A stretch of DNA of 64,000 nt, from positions 52,576,845 to 52,640,844 of the forward strand of contig OX328105.1 of assembly GCA_946811185.2 (NCBI GenBank), read 5' to 3'. The translations under genes and the position numbers were made by a program. Numbering within the stretch: the first letter of the stretch is position 1; every line of letters begins with the position of its first letter. The DNA is from Hippopus hippopus. Its lineage: Eukaryota; Mollusca; Bivalvia; Cardiida; Cardiidae. The notes beneath the pieces were generated by a model that worked only from the letters and a program-made list of their open reading frames with translations, searched no databases and had not been told where the DNA came from. Shown here piece by piece: positions 44,139 through 57,263 of this stretch.

Positions 44139-46600
44139 GCCTGATCATTGTTGTTCATTCAAATTGTGCACAGTTCTATTATTTTGAAAAGTGCAGTCTG
44201 ATCGTAAATCTATGCTGCCTGTTACTTCATTCTAGACCAAGATTAGACTAGAGATTACCTTTACTATACCCCTAACAACGAAGAGGAGGGGGGTATACTG
44301 GAATCGCCATGGCTGTCAGTCCATCTGTCCATCTGTCCATAAGTCCGTCCGTCCGTCTGTAGACACAAATTTGTCTGGCGAAATACTCTTGACAGTTTTT
44401 CAGGTACTGAACTCAAATTTACACACAGTGTTCTAATATATATGAAGTTGTGCATGTGCAATTTTCATGACCCTTGTCCGATTTGTTGCAGAATTATCTG
44501 AATTGTGGAATTTTAAAAAAAGTTTGTGGGAAGGATGACATGGACAATGTTTTGGTTTGATCATTTTTTCTCAGCCGTGGCCCTTGAATTTTATAGTTTC
44601 TAAGTTTGTTTCCATGCTGGGCCCCCGCCACTCGGGGCCTTAGAAATAGGTGGCTGCCTTCACCTCTGTGGCATATGAGTGGTGAGAGTCCCCAGAAACA
44701 GAGGAGACCAATATGGAGCATCACTCTTCTCCACCAGCTCTTCTTTGGTAGAGTTGTCTGTCTGTCAGGGCACCTGTATTAACAAAGTGGAGGTGGGCAT
44801 ATTGGAATCGCTATTCATTATGGACCAGTAATAGTCTGTTTGCCCATCCGTCAGCCCAGACCGATATCTTGTAAAGTCCTTGACGAAAATTGATGAAACT
44901 TCATGTATGTCTGCCATTGGATAGGTCGTTTATACTATTTTTTTCTATATATATATATATATAATGACGTGTCATGGAAAAAGGGGGCTTGATGTATATT
45001 TTCTTTGTTTTCATTTAATGAAATGCCATGTTATAGAAAGAGGAGACTAAATGTACAATCCCATTATGGACCTCTTATATATTTCATCATATTGCTTGCT
45101 ATAAAACAAAACAAAAACAAAAAAAAAACAGCAAAGTTGAAAAAAAAAAATCTATAAAATATATAAAGAAAAGTACAAAAAGATTGAAATATTTTAAGTA
45201 TAAGAAAAAAAGAAGAAAAAAAAAGAAATAATCATAAAAAAGAAATAATAATAGTAATAATAATACAAGTAAAAAAAAAAAGAAAACAAGAAAAATTAAA
45301 AAAAGAGAAAAAGAAAACAATGAATTTTATGGGAAAAAAAGTAAAAAAAAAGTATTTACCAAAAAAAAGATTGTGTGTATATTTAGAAGTGATAGTTTGT
45401 GTGTTTTGTGTGTGTGAAGTGACTAGAGAACATTATGAATTTAATGTTACCAAAAGTTTGTGCTCATCCATAGTCCAGGAGATTTCAGTCCTTCACTTCC
45501 AAATCTCAAGTACTCATGTTTCAGATCTGAAACCAAAATGTGAAGAATAATCATCATGTCATGCAATGTCAGATGTGCAGGAGTTTTGTTCCAGAAATAT
45601 ATGAGTAAAAAACTCCTAAGAGACTTTTGTAGATTGTTAAAGAAGGAAAGCTCAATTTTTAATATCCATGTGTAACATGATATTTTGTTAGAAGTCCATA
45701 ATTCAGAAATGAAAAAAAGAAATGATTTAATGTCTTATGCTTTGTCGGATGGTCTTGTGTGAGACCATACTTGTTGTATTTGGTATGCAGTAACATTTGG
45801 CGAACCTTTCTACCAGGATTGTTGAAATTATAGCTGTTGGTCAAAAGTAATCCTGCTTTAGGGAGGACTGCATTATAGCCCTTGAGTCAAATGTTATGAA
45901 ATGAGAAAACAATCATTAAACATATTTTCATTTAGTCAATACTTTTACAACTCTTTCAAGAAACCATGACAATTTACAACACAATTTCCTCTTGATGACC
46001 ATTTGGAAGGCAATTTGAAAACTTTTTCATCCATGTCCAAGAGAAATCACATTATTCTAGGAAGATTTAATTTTCCAAGCTTAAAACCTCACAGAAAGAG
46101 TCATAAAGAACAAACATTCATAGTCTAGGATAGTTTATTAGACACTATAGTCTTACTGAGTCATATTGCAAAGGAAGTATTCTACAAATGAAGAGCCCTA
46201 GTCCCTGTTTCTTAGTCATACCCACTTATTTCAAAATCAATCAGATAGTGATGCTAAAGGCAGTTTACTGGAACCACAGGTCATTGTTATGGATTCCTTT
46301 GTTTTTCTCATTATTGCTTTACATTATTCTATGCTTTTCTTCATGCTGAATTTAGGACTTGTTTGTAACAAAGGCATTCTAGAAATTGTAGAACCCTAGT
46401 TATGATTTCTGTACCTGAGCCTTCTTTATTAAATCTAAAGAATACTGGAACCACGTGTCATTTTACTATACTGCTCTGTGTATGTAAAATGTAATTTTAT
46501 TGCTATCACTATTCTACTTTTGGGAATTGGAAGGGAGAGTATTCTTAGTGTAGATGGGTTGGTTAAAGTTGTGTTGGATTTGGAATGGCAGGAAGTATTT

Positions 46601-46750
46601 TGTATTGTGGGTTGGGTGTTGGTTGTGTGTAGGGTTTTGGTGGTGAGGGGGTGGGAAGGTTTGTGGAGGGAAGGGGATGGGTTTGGGGAGGGGTTGGGTG
46701 GGGGTGGGTTCGGGTAGCGGTGGGAATGGGTGGGTTTGGAGGGGTAGTAT
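46601..46750 (+). repeat. G-rich minisatellite, longer copy
   Basis: Same site as 40100-40200 in unit 2, expanded by GGTTTGTGGAGGGAAGGGG-type units. Confidence 0.85.
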
Positions 46751-49500
46751 GTATGTAGGTAGTGCTATGTTTGACTGGTTGTAACCACGAATTAGCATTG
46801 CATATAATCAGCCATTAATTTCAGTTAAATTACCAAAAACGCATGACATAAAAGTTTTCGTTTTCATAGTTTAATTTCTAATTTCATTTCAGAGCCTTTT
46901 GGAATTTTAAAAAAAAGTTTGTGGGAAGGATGACATTGACAATGTTTTGGTTGATCATTTTTTCTCAGTCGTGGCCCTTGAATTTTATAGTTTCAAAGTT
47001 TGTTTCCATGCTGGGCCCCCGCCACTTGGGGCCTTAGAAATAGGTGGCTGCCTTCACCTCTGTGGCATATGGGTGGTAAGAGTCCCCAGAAACAGAGGAG
47101 ACTGATATGGAGCATCACCCTTCTCCACAAGCTCTTCTTTGGTAGAGTTGTCTGTCTGTCAGGGCACCTGTCTTAACGAAGTGGAGGGGGATATACTGGA
47201 ATTGCTATGGCTGTCTGTCCGTCCATCCGTCCGTCTGTCTGTCCATAGACACAAATTTGTCCGGCGAAATACTCTGACAGTTTTTCAGGTACTGAACTAA
47301 AATTTACACACACTGCTCTTATATATATGAAGTTGCACATGTGCAATTTTCATGACCCTGGTGCAATTTGTTGTGGAATTATCTACCCTTGAACTTTTTT
47401 CAACATGTACTTTTGTACTAAACCATTCTGCTTTCTGTGACAAAGACCTGTTTTGTGACAAGGAGCTGGTGGGGGGTATGATCATGTTTAGTGATAGCTC
47501 TAGTTTGACATGGATCATATATAGTAATAGAAAAACTTTTATTTCATTTATTTGGCTTTGTTATCCCCCGCCGCAGGCAATATAGTTTTAGCGTTGTCCG
47601 TCTGTCCGTCCGTTTTTCCGTCCGTGTGTTTGTGTCTCTGTCCAGGAGAATATCTTCAATACCATTGAACAGAATTTCATGAAACTTTATACATGTGTAC
47701 AATAACCCATTCCACCAAAACAGTTTTTTTCTTTTCTTGATTCCATGCAAAATGGCAGACTGGGAGTGATATTAAGTAACACGGTCAAAATGTATTTTTG
47801 ATGTTTTGAGTCTTATCTTGAAAACTATACAAAGTTTATACATTGAACTTGTCATGTCTATCAACTACCATTAGGAAATGCATGAAAAAAAGTTTCATCC
47901 AGATTGACCATGCAACACCACAGTTATACATACTCTCATTTTTTGTAATGCCGTGTCATGGAAAATTAGGGGGCTTGATGTATATTTCCAGTATGTACCA
48001 ATATCTCTTTTACCATAACAAAATGTTATGAAACTTCATTTTTATATTGTTTATCACAAGCCACAGACAATTATTACTTGTTTTTATTTCATGAAATACC
48101 ACGTCATGAAAAAAGGGGGCTAAATGTTTAATTTCATCATGGACCAATGACCGTCTGGTTGTATGTCTTTCCGGGCAGATATCATCTAAAATGCTTGACA
48201 AAAACTAATGGAAATTCATACACTTGTTCCTTATGATGTCCACCGAGTTTTTTGCTGATTTGATATTCAATATGCTGTCATAGAAAAAGGGGGATTCATG
48301 TATATTTCCATTAGGGATCAATATCTCTTTAACTCAGAATCCTACATAAACATTTATGAAACTCCATACGTATTCCTTATGATAGTCCGCCAATAACATT
48401 ATTTCAGTCTTTTTCATTAATAGTTATGTCATGGAAAAAGGGGGCTTGACATATATTTTCATCATGGACAATATCTCTTTAACTACAGGACAAAATGTTG
48501 TGAAACTTCATCTTTGTTGTTTATCATAAGCCACAGACAGTAGTTATTTTTATTTATTTCATGAAATGCCATGTCATGAAAAAGGGGGGCTAAATGTATA
48601 ATTTCATTATGGACCAGTAATAGTCTGTTTGCCCATCTGTCTGCCCAGACCGATATCTTGTAAAGTTCTCGACAAGAATTGATGAGACTTCATGCATGTC
48701 TGCTATTGGATAGTTCGTTTATACTATTTTTTTCTATATATATATAATGACGTGTCATGGAAAAAGGGGGCTTGATGTATATTTTCTTTGTTTTCATTTA
48801 ATGAAATGCCATGTTATAGAAAGAGAAGATTAAATGTACAATCCCATTATGGACCTCTTATATATTTTATCATACTGCTTGCTATATAAAAAAAAAAAAA
48901 AAAACAGCAAAGTTGAAAAAAAAACATAAAAAATATAAAATATATAAAGAAAAGTACAAAAAGATTGAAATATTTTAAGTATAAGAAAAAAAGAAGAAAA
49001 AAAAAATAAAAAAAAAGAAAAAATAATAGTAATAATAATACAAAAAAAAAATTAATAAATGGAAAAAGAGAAAAAGAAAACGATATATTTTATGGGGAAA
49101 AAAGTGAAAAAAGGATTTACCAAAAAAAAGATTGTGTGTATATTTAGAAGTGATAGTTAGTGTGTGTTGTGTGTGTGAAGTGACTAGAGAACATCATGAA
49201 TTTAATGTTACCAAAAGTTTGTGCTCATCCATAGTCCAGGAGATTTCAGTCCTTCACTTCCAAAACTCAAGCACTCATGTTTCAGATCTGAAACCAAAAT
49301 GTGAAGAATAATCATCATGTCATGCAATGTCAGATGTGCAGGAGTTTTGTTCCAGGAATATATAAGTAAAGAACTCGTAAGAGACTTTTGTAGATTGTTA
49401 AAGAAGGAAAGCTCAATTTGTAATATCCTTGTGTAACATGATGTTTTGTTAGAAGTCCATAATTCAGAAGTGAAAAAAAGAAATGATATAATGTCTTGTG

Positions 49501-50958
49501 CTTTGTCGGATGGTCTTGTGTGAGACCATACTTGTTATATTTGGTGTTCAGTAACATTTGGCGAACCTTTCTAACAGGATTTCTGAAATTATAGCAGCTG
49601 CTGTTGGTCAAACGTAATTCTGCTTTAGGAAGGACTGCATTATAGCCCTTGAGTCAAATGTTATGAAATGAGAAAACAATCATTAAACATATTTTCATTT
49701 AGTCAATACTTTTACAACTCTTTCAAGAAACCATGACACATTTACAACACAATTTCCTCTTGATGACCATTTGGAAGGCAATTTGAAAACTTTTTCATCC
49801 ATGTCCAAGAGAAATCACATTATTCTAGGAAGATTTAATTTTCCAAGCTTAAAACCTCACAGAAAGGGTCATAAAGAACAAACATTCACAGTCTAGGATA
49901 GTTTATTGGACACTATGTCTTACTGAGTCATATTGCAAAGGAAGTATTCTACAAATGAAGAGCCCTAGTCCCTGTTTCTTAGTCATACCCACTTATTTCA
50001 AAATCAATCGGATAGTGATGCTAAAGGCAGTTTACTGGAACCACAGGTCATTGTTATGGATTCCTTTGTTTTTCTCATTATTGCTTTACATTATTCTATG
50101 CTTTTCTTCATGCTGAATTTAGGACTTGTTTATAACAAAGGCATTCTAGAAATTGTAGAACCCTAGTTATGATTTCTGTACCTGAGCCTTCTTTATTAAA
50201 TCTAAAGAATACTGGAACCACGTGTCATTTTACTATTTTGCACTGGTTATGTAAAATGTAATTTTATTGCTATCACTATTCTACTTTTGGGAATTTGAAG
50301 GGAGAGTATTCTTAGTGTAGATGGGTTGGTTAAACATGTGTTGGATTTGGAATGGCAGGAAGTATTTTGGATCGTGGGTTGGGTATTTGTTGTGTGTAGG
50401 GTTTTGGTGGGGAGGGGGTAGGTGGGTTTGGGGAAGGTTGGGGGTGGGAAGATTTGTGGAGGGAAGGGGGTGGGTTTGGGGAGGGGTGGGTTCAGGTAGC
50501 GGTGGGAATGGGTGGGTTTGGAGGGGTAGTATTGTAGGTAGGTAGTGCTATGTTTGACTGGTTGTAACCATGAATTAGCATTGCATATAATCAGCCATTA
50601 ATTTCAGTTAAATTACCAAAAATGCATGACAAAAAAGTTTTCGTTGTCATAGTTTAATTTCTAATTTCATTTCAGAGCTTTTTGGAATTTTAAAAACAAG
50701 TTTGTGGGAAGAATGACATTGATAATGTTTTGATCATTTTTTCTCAGTCGTGCCCCTTGAATTTTATAGTTTCTAAGTTTGTTTCCATGCTGGGCCCCCG
50801 CCACTCGGGGCCTTAGAAATAGGTGGCTGCCTTCACCTCTGTGGCATATGGGTGGTGAGAGTCCCCAGAAACAGAGGAGACCAATATGGAGCATCACCCT
50901 TCTCCACCAGCTCTTCTTTGGTAGAGTTGTCTATCTGTCAGGGCACCTGTCTTATTTT
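49501..50958 (+). repeat. Partial third copy of the tandem segment
   Basis: Homologous to 39240-40620 and 45740-47170, ending at GGGCACCTGTCTTA, after which unrelated DNA starts. Includes a third G-rich minisatellite at 50371-50535. Confidence 0.9.
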
Positions 50959-51179
50959 TGTGTACATGCTCCAAAGCCCTGAGTTGATTATCTAAATTTT
51001 GCTTATATGTCACTTAAATTTCAGCCTTAATAAGACAGCACGCAGGATTGAGGGTTTACATACCGCTACATACAAGGTTAAGGTCACAGCAAGGGCTTAA
51101 AGGTCCATGTGAACTCCTTGTCCCTGGTTAAATTGTTTTACATGGATTTCTTTTCTGTCTCATCCTTTGCAAAGAGTTT
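50959..51179. other. Unassigned flank of the segmental duplication
   Basis: No gene or known repeat. First apparently unique sequence right of the duplicated block. Confidence 0.4.
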
Positions 51180-51700
51180 CATAGTCATAGCTGCACTGGC
51201 CTTCTGTTTAAAGAGCCCATGCCATATTGTGATTTTGGTCGGCTGCCTATCTGTCCATCTGTCTTTCTGTCCTTTTTTTTTCTTATTTCCACAGGAACAT
51301 CCGCATTTTAGGTCCAGTTTTCCTAAACTTTGCGCAGTTTCTTTTTATCATGAATAGCTTTCATTCTATTGAATTTGAAGAAAAACTCATGATTTGATGG
51401 GGAAAAGCCATGTAAAGTTAAAAATTTGCAGTTCTTGTGTACATACTTGAATATGCATCTTTTGTCCATTTCTCTTGAAATTTGCACTGATTATTTGTAC
51501 CATCACAGAGTTGAACCTGATTGAAAATGGAGAAAAGTCCAATGATCAGTTTAGGAAAAGCTGCCGTTTGATGACTTTTTCTTGTTTACTCAACAAAGTC
51601 TACATTTTTTGTCCCATTGCTTTGAAACTTGCAGGGATTAGAATCAACTTTTGTTTGATTCCAAAACATGTTTTGAGAAATTATACCCAGATTATTTTGA
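51180..51700 (+). mobile_element. HINE-B, degenerate 5' part and core
   Basis: CTGCACTGGCCTTC with AAAGAGCCCATGCCAT, the TCTGTCCATCTGTC leader and core phrases (GAATAGCTTTCATTCTATTG, GGAAAAGCTGCCGTTTGATG) align with HINE-B1. The 3' end is not found. Confidence 0.6.
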
Positions 51701-52523
51701 TATAAGTGTGACTCCTCTTTCGCTTTTGGTGTGGAGTTCTGGAATGCGGGGTTAAAGGTGATTCTTGGGTTATGACAGGGCTGGTGGCTCAATAGCAAAG
51801 TAAGGTTCTACAGTATTTATCCTCTTAACTAGTTAACTTCAGTGGATATATATTTCAGTTTGATGTCCACTTTGCTGTTAAATTAAAGTTACAGGTTTGC
51901 TCTAGAACTCACCTGAAATAGAAAAAAAAAGACACTGCTTATTCTTCATTTTGTTGCCGTTCTTCCCCCCACCCTTCCTGCCTTTTTCCTAACTGGATCT
52001 GAACCTACTGCACAGTCAATCAAATTTCTAAGCTCACACAATTTAGGTGGACATAAAATAGTCCTAATATTATTATTCAAGGACACTGCTGTTCAATATT
52101 TTTATCTAAAAGTTCTTTCCATTTTGCTGAGTACAGTATTATTAAATTTGTATGGCAGATTATAATTCTGTGAATTCATCATCTTGCCAAACCATGAAAA
52201 AGATTTATTTATTACAGTATAAACTTGATCAACTTTCAAAGGTAAAAAAGTAACCAAATAAGTGTGAAAAGGTCTATGGTGGCATTTCATGTAATCCTGC
52301 CTAATTTTGGCATTGATAGTATTTTCCTTTCAGACTGTCATATGAAAAATGATACATATAAACAATGTTGGACACCAAATCTATCCTTTTCTTACAAAAA
52401 CAGAACAATTTCTGATTGTTTAGGGAATTCCCTGAAGAATTATAACACCAATATTGCACCTTTTATAAGGAATTTGACCTGTATATTGCAACATGTATAT
52501 GTGTTTGAAGTAACCTATTATTG
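51701..52523. other. Unassigned stretch
   Basis: An 86-codon plus frame (52264-52524) and a 62-codon minus frame overlap. Neither has splice context or recognisable motifs. I see no supported gene. Confidence 0.4.
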
Positions 52524-53121
52524 AGGGTAATTCTCTGATTTTTTAATAGAATATTGTTTGGAACCGATGTACCACTTTTTGAAGTAGCATATTATTGAGA
52601 GTAATTTTCTGATTTTTCAATAGAATATTGTTCTCAACCAACGTACCACTGTTGAAGTAGTGTATGAATGAGGGTATTTTTAGGATTTTTCAAAAGAAAA
52701 CTGTCCAGAAACGAAATATCAGTGTTTGAAGAAACATAATGAATGAGGGTATTTTTAGGATTTTCTAATGGAATACTGTCTGGAACCGATGTATCTGTGT
52801 TTGAAGTAGCATATGAATGTTTTATAAGAATACTGTCCAAAACCTATGTATCAGTGATTGAAATAACATATGAATGAGGGTATTTTCAGGATTTTTTAAT
52901 GGAATACTGTCCAGAATCGATGTATCTGTGTTGGAAATAGTGCATGAACTAGAGGGTATTTTTAGGATTTTTTAATTATATACTGTCGGGAACCAATGTA
53001 TCTGTGTTGGAAGTAGCGTATAAATGAGGGTATTTTTAGGATTTTTCAATAGAATATTGTCTGGAACCAATGTATCACTGTTTGTAGTAGGGTATGAATG
53101 AGGGTATTTTAGTTTTTTTTT

Positions 53122-54685
53122 AGCTCACCTGAGCACGAAGTGCTCAAGGTAAGCTTTTGTGATCGTGCTGTGTCTGTCGTCTGTTGTGCGTCGTCCATCG
53201 TGCGACGTGCATCGTGTGTCATCAACTTTTACTTTGTGTACGCTCTACAGGCCACATTTTTATTCCAATACTCCTGAAACTTGGTCAGAATGTTTGTCTT
53301 GATGATATCTCAGATGAGTTTGAAAATGGGTCATGTTGGGTCAAAAACTAGGTCACTAGGTCAAATCTTAGAAAATCCTTGTGTACGCCCTAGAGGCTAC
53401 ATTTTCAGTCCGATAGTCATGAAACTTGGTCAGAATGTTTGTCTTGATGGTATCTCAAACGAGTTTGAAAATGGGTCATGTTGGGTCAAAAACTAGGTCA
53501 CTAGGTCAAATCTTTGAAAAACCTTGTGTACGCTCTAGAGGCTACATTTTCAGTCCAAAACTCTTGAAAGTTAGTCAGAATGTTTGTCTTGATGATATCT
53601 CAGACGAGTTCAAAAATGGGTAATGTCGGGTCAAAAACTAGGTCACTAGGTCAAATCTTAGAAAAACCTCATGTATGTTCTAGAGACCACATTTTCAGTC
53701 TGATACTCATGAAACTTGGTCAGAATGTTTGTCTTGATAATATCTTAGACGAGTTCAAAAATGGGTCATGTTGGATCAAAAACTAGGTCACTAGGTCAAA
53801 TCTTAGAAAAACCTTGTGTACGCTCTAGAGGCCACATTTTCAGTCTGATACTCATGAAACTTAGTCAGAATATTTGTCTTGGTGATATCTCAGACGAGTT
53901 CCAAAATGGGTCATGTCAGGTCAAAAACTAGGTCACTATGTCAAATATTAGAAAAACCTTGTGTATGCTCTAAAGGCCGTTTTCAGTCCGATACTCATGA
54001 AACTTGGTCAGAATGTTTGTCTTGATGATATCTCAGACGAGTTCAAAAATGGGTCAGGTCAGGTCAAAAACTAGGTCACTTGGTCAAATATTAGAAAAAC
54101 CTTGTGTATGCTCTAGAGGCCACATTTTCAGTTCGATACTCATGAAACTTGGTGAGAATGTTGGTCTTGATGACATCTCAGACGTGTTTGAAAATGGGTC
54201 ATGTTGGGTCAAAAACTAGGTCACTAGGTCAGATCTTTAAAAAAACACCTTGTGTACGCTCTAGAGGCCACATTTTCAGTCCAAAAGTCTTGAAAGTTGG
54301 TCATAATGTTTGTCTTGATGACATCGTGGTCGAGTTCCAAAATGGGTCATATCAGGTCAAAAACTCGGTCACTAGGTCAAATCTTAGAAAAACCTTGTGT
54401 ATGCTCTAGAGGCTACATTTTCAGTCCACAACTCTTGAAAGTTGGGCAGAATGTCTGTCTTGATGACAATCTAAAATGGGAGAATGGGCTATGTTTGGCT
54501 TAAAAGTAGGTCACCAAGAGAAATTCTAGAAAAAGCTTGTGTACAAGCTAGAGGCCAAATTTTCAGTCAATTATTATGAAAGCTTGATAGAATGTGTGTC
54601 ATAATATCTAGAAAGAGATTAAAAATGGGTCATGTTTGGTCAAAAGACTCAGGTGAGCAACTTCAGGGCCATCATGGCCCTCTTG
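53122..54685 (+). mobile_element. HINE-A2: Pearl/Helentron-like element inside the satellite
   Basis: Same ends as HINE-A1: AGCTCACCTGAGCACGAAGT at the 5' end; CTCAGGTGAGC, hairpin AGGGCCAT-C-ATGGCCCT and CTTG at the 3' end. The core is about ten 145-bp units without the 555-bp duplication. The left flank is a T-run after GAGGGTATTTTAG and the right flank continues TTTTTATTAGAATACTGTC, so it split a satellite monomer inside its T-run. Confidence 0.9.
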
Positions 54686-55057
54686 TTTTTATTAGAATAC
54701 TGTCTGGAGCCGACGTATCAGTGTTTAAAGTAACATATAATTGAGAGTATTCTTAGGATTTTTCAGTGGAATGCTGTCTAGAACCGATGTATCTGTGTTG
54801 GAAGTAACATATGAATGAAGGAATTTTCAGGATTTTTTAGTGAAATACTGTCTGGAACCGATGTATCATGTGTTGGAAGTAACGTATGAATGAAGGAATT
54901 TTTAGGATTTTTTTAATAGAATACTGTTTAGAACAGAAGTATCTGTGTTGGAAGTAACATATGAATGAGGGTAATTTTAGGATTTTTTAAAAGAATTCTG
55001 TCCAGTACCTGTATTAGAAGTAGCGTATATTAAGAGTATTTTTAGGATTTTTTATAG

Positions 55058-57263
55058 AATACTGTCTGAACCGATGTATCTGTGTTGGAAGTAACATATG
55101 AATGAGAGTAGATTTTTTTTAAAATTTTTATTAGAATACTGTCTGGAACCAATGTATCAGTGTTTGAAGTAACATAATGAATGGGAGTATTTTTAGGATT
55201 TTTCAGTGGAATACTGACTAGAACCGATGTATCTGTGTTGGAAGTATCGTATGAATAGGTATTTTTAGGATTTTTTTAATAGAAAACTGTCCAGAACCCA
55301 TGTATCACTGTTTGAAGTAGCATACGAATGAGGGTATTTTTAGGATTTTTTTAATAGAATACAGTCCAGAACAGGTGTATATGTGTTTGAAGTAGCGTAT
55401 AATGGAGGGTAATTTTCAGATTTTCATTAGAATGTTTTCCAGAACCAATGTGTCACTGTTTGAAGTAGCATATGAAAGAGGGTATTTTTTGGATTTTTTT
55501 TTTAATACTATCAGGTGCTGATGTATCGGTGTTTGAAGTAATATATGAATGAGGGTATTTTTAGGAATTTTTAATTGAATACTGTCTAGAACCGATGTAT
55601 CGGTGCTGCAAGTAACATATAAATGAGGGTATTTTTAGATTTTTTAAAATACTGTCCAGAACCAATGCATCTGCGTTGGGAGTAGCATATAAAATGGGGT
55701 ATTTTTAGGATTTTTCAATGGAAAATTGTCCAAAACCCATGTATCACTGTTTGAAGTAGTGTATGAATAAGGATATTTTTAGGATTTTTTATAGAATACT
55801 GTCTGAACCGATGTATCTGTGTTGGAAGTAACATATGAATGAGAGTAGTTTTTTTTTAAATTTTTATTAGAATACTGTCTGGAACCAATGTATCAGTGTT
55901 TGAAGTAACATATGAATGGGAGTATTTTTAGGATTTTTCAGTGGAATACTGTCTAGAACCGATGTATCTGTGTTGGAAGTATCGTATGAAGAGGTATTTT
56001 TAGGATTTTTTTAATAGAAAACTGTCCAGAACCCATATATCACTGTTTGAAGTAGCATACGAATGAGGGTATTTTTAGGATTTTTTTAATAGAATACAGT
56101 CCAGAACAGGTGTATATGTGTTTGAAGTAGCGTATAACGGAGGGTAATTTTCAGATTTTCATTAGAATGTTTTCCAGAACCAATGTGTCACTGTTTGAAG
56201 TAGCATATGAAAGAGGGTATTTTTTGTATTTTTTTTTTAATACTATCAGGTGCTGATGTATCGGTGTTTGAAGTAATATATGAATGAGGGTATTTTTAGG
56301 AATTTTTAATTGAATACTGTCTAGAACCGATGTATCGGTGCTGCAAGTAACATATAAATGAGGGTATTTTTGGATTTTTTTAAATACTGTCCAGAACCAA
56401 TGCATCTGCGTTGGGAGTAGCATATAAAATGGGGTATTTTTAGGATTTTTCAATGGAAAATTGTCCAAAACCCATGTATCACTGTTTGAAGTAGTGTATG
56501 AATAAGGATATTTTTAGGATTTTTTATAGAATACTGTCTGAACCGATGTATCTGTGTTGGAAGTAACATATGAATGAGAGTAGTTTTTTTAAAAATTTTT
56601 ATTAGAATACTGTCTGGAACCAATGTATCAGTGTTTGAAGTAACATATGAATGGGAGTATTTTTAGGATTTTTCAGTGGAATACTGTCTAGAACCGATGT
56701 ATCTGTGTTGGAAGTATCGTATGAAGAGGTATTTTTAGGATTTTTTTAATAGAAAACTGTCCAGAACCCATGTATCACTGTTTGAAGTAGCATATGAATG
56801 AGGGTATTTTTAGGATTTTTTTAATAGAATACAGTCCAGAACAGGTGTATATGTGTTTGAAGTAGCGTATAACGGAGGGTAATTTTCAGATTTTCATTAG
56901 AATGTTTTCCAGAACCAATGTGTCACTGTTTGAAGTAGCATATGAAAGAGGGTATTTTTTGTATTTTTTTTTTAATACTATCAGGTGCTGATGTATCGGT
57001 GTTTGAAGTAATATATGAATGAGGGTATTTTTAGGAATTTTTAATTGAATACTGTCTAGAACCTATGTATCGGTGCTGCAAGTAACATATGAATGAGGGT
57101 ATTTTTAGATTTTTTAAAATACTGTCCAGAATAAATGCATCTGCGTTGGGAGTAGCATATAAAATGGGGTATTTTTAGGATTTTTCAATGGAAAATTGTC
57201 CAAAACCCATGTATCACTGTTTGAAGTAGTGTATGAATAGGCATATTTTTAGGGTTTTTTTAT
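55058..57263 (+). repeat. 735-bp higher-order repeat, three copies
   Basis: The distinctive monomer GAATACTGTCTGAACCGATG lacks a base seen in its neighbours and recurs at 55058, 55794 and 56529. Between them, ten monomers repeat in the same order, including the odd TACTATCAGGTGCTGATGTA and ACAGTCCAGAACAGGTGTAT monomers. Confidence 0.9.

Larger units (their letters stand above)
42947..49500 (+). repeat. 6.5-kb tandem segment, unit 2
   Basis: Begins at a 15-G run (42949-42963) and repeats unit 1. Differences seen are point changes, short indels (19 bp missing near 43271) and a longer G-rich minisatellite. At about 49500 unit 1's homology ends and unit 2 instead continues into sequence homologous to 39230-40620. 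Confidence 0.92.
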
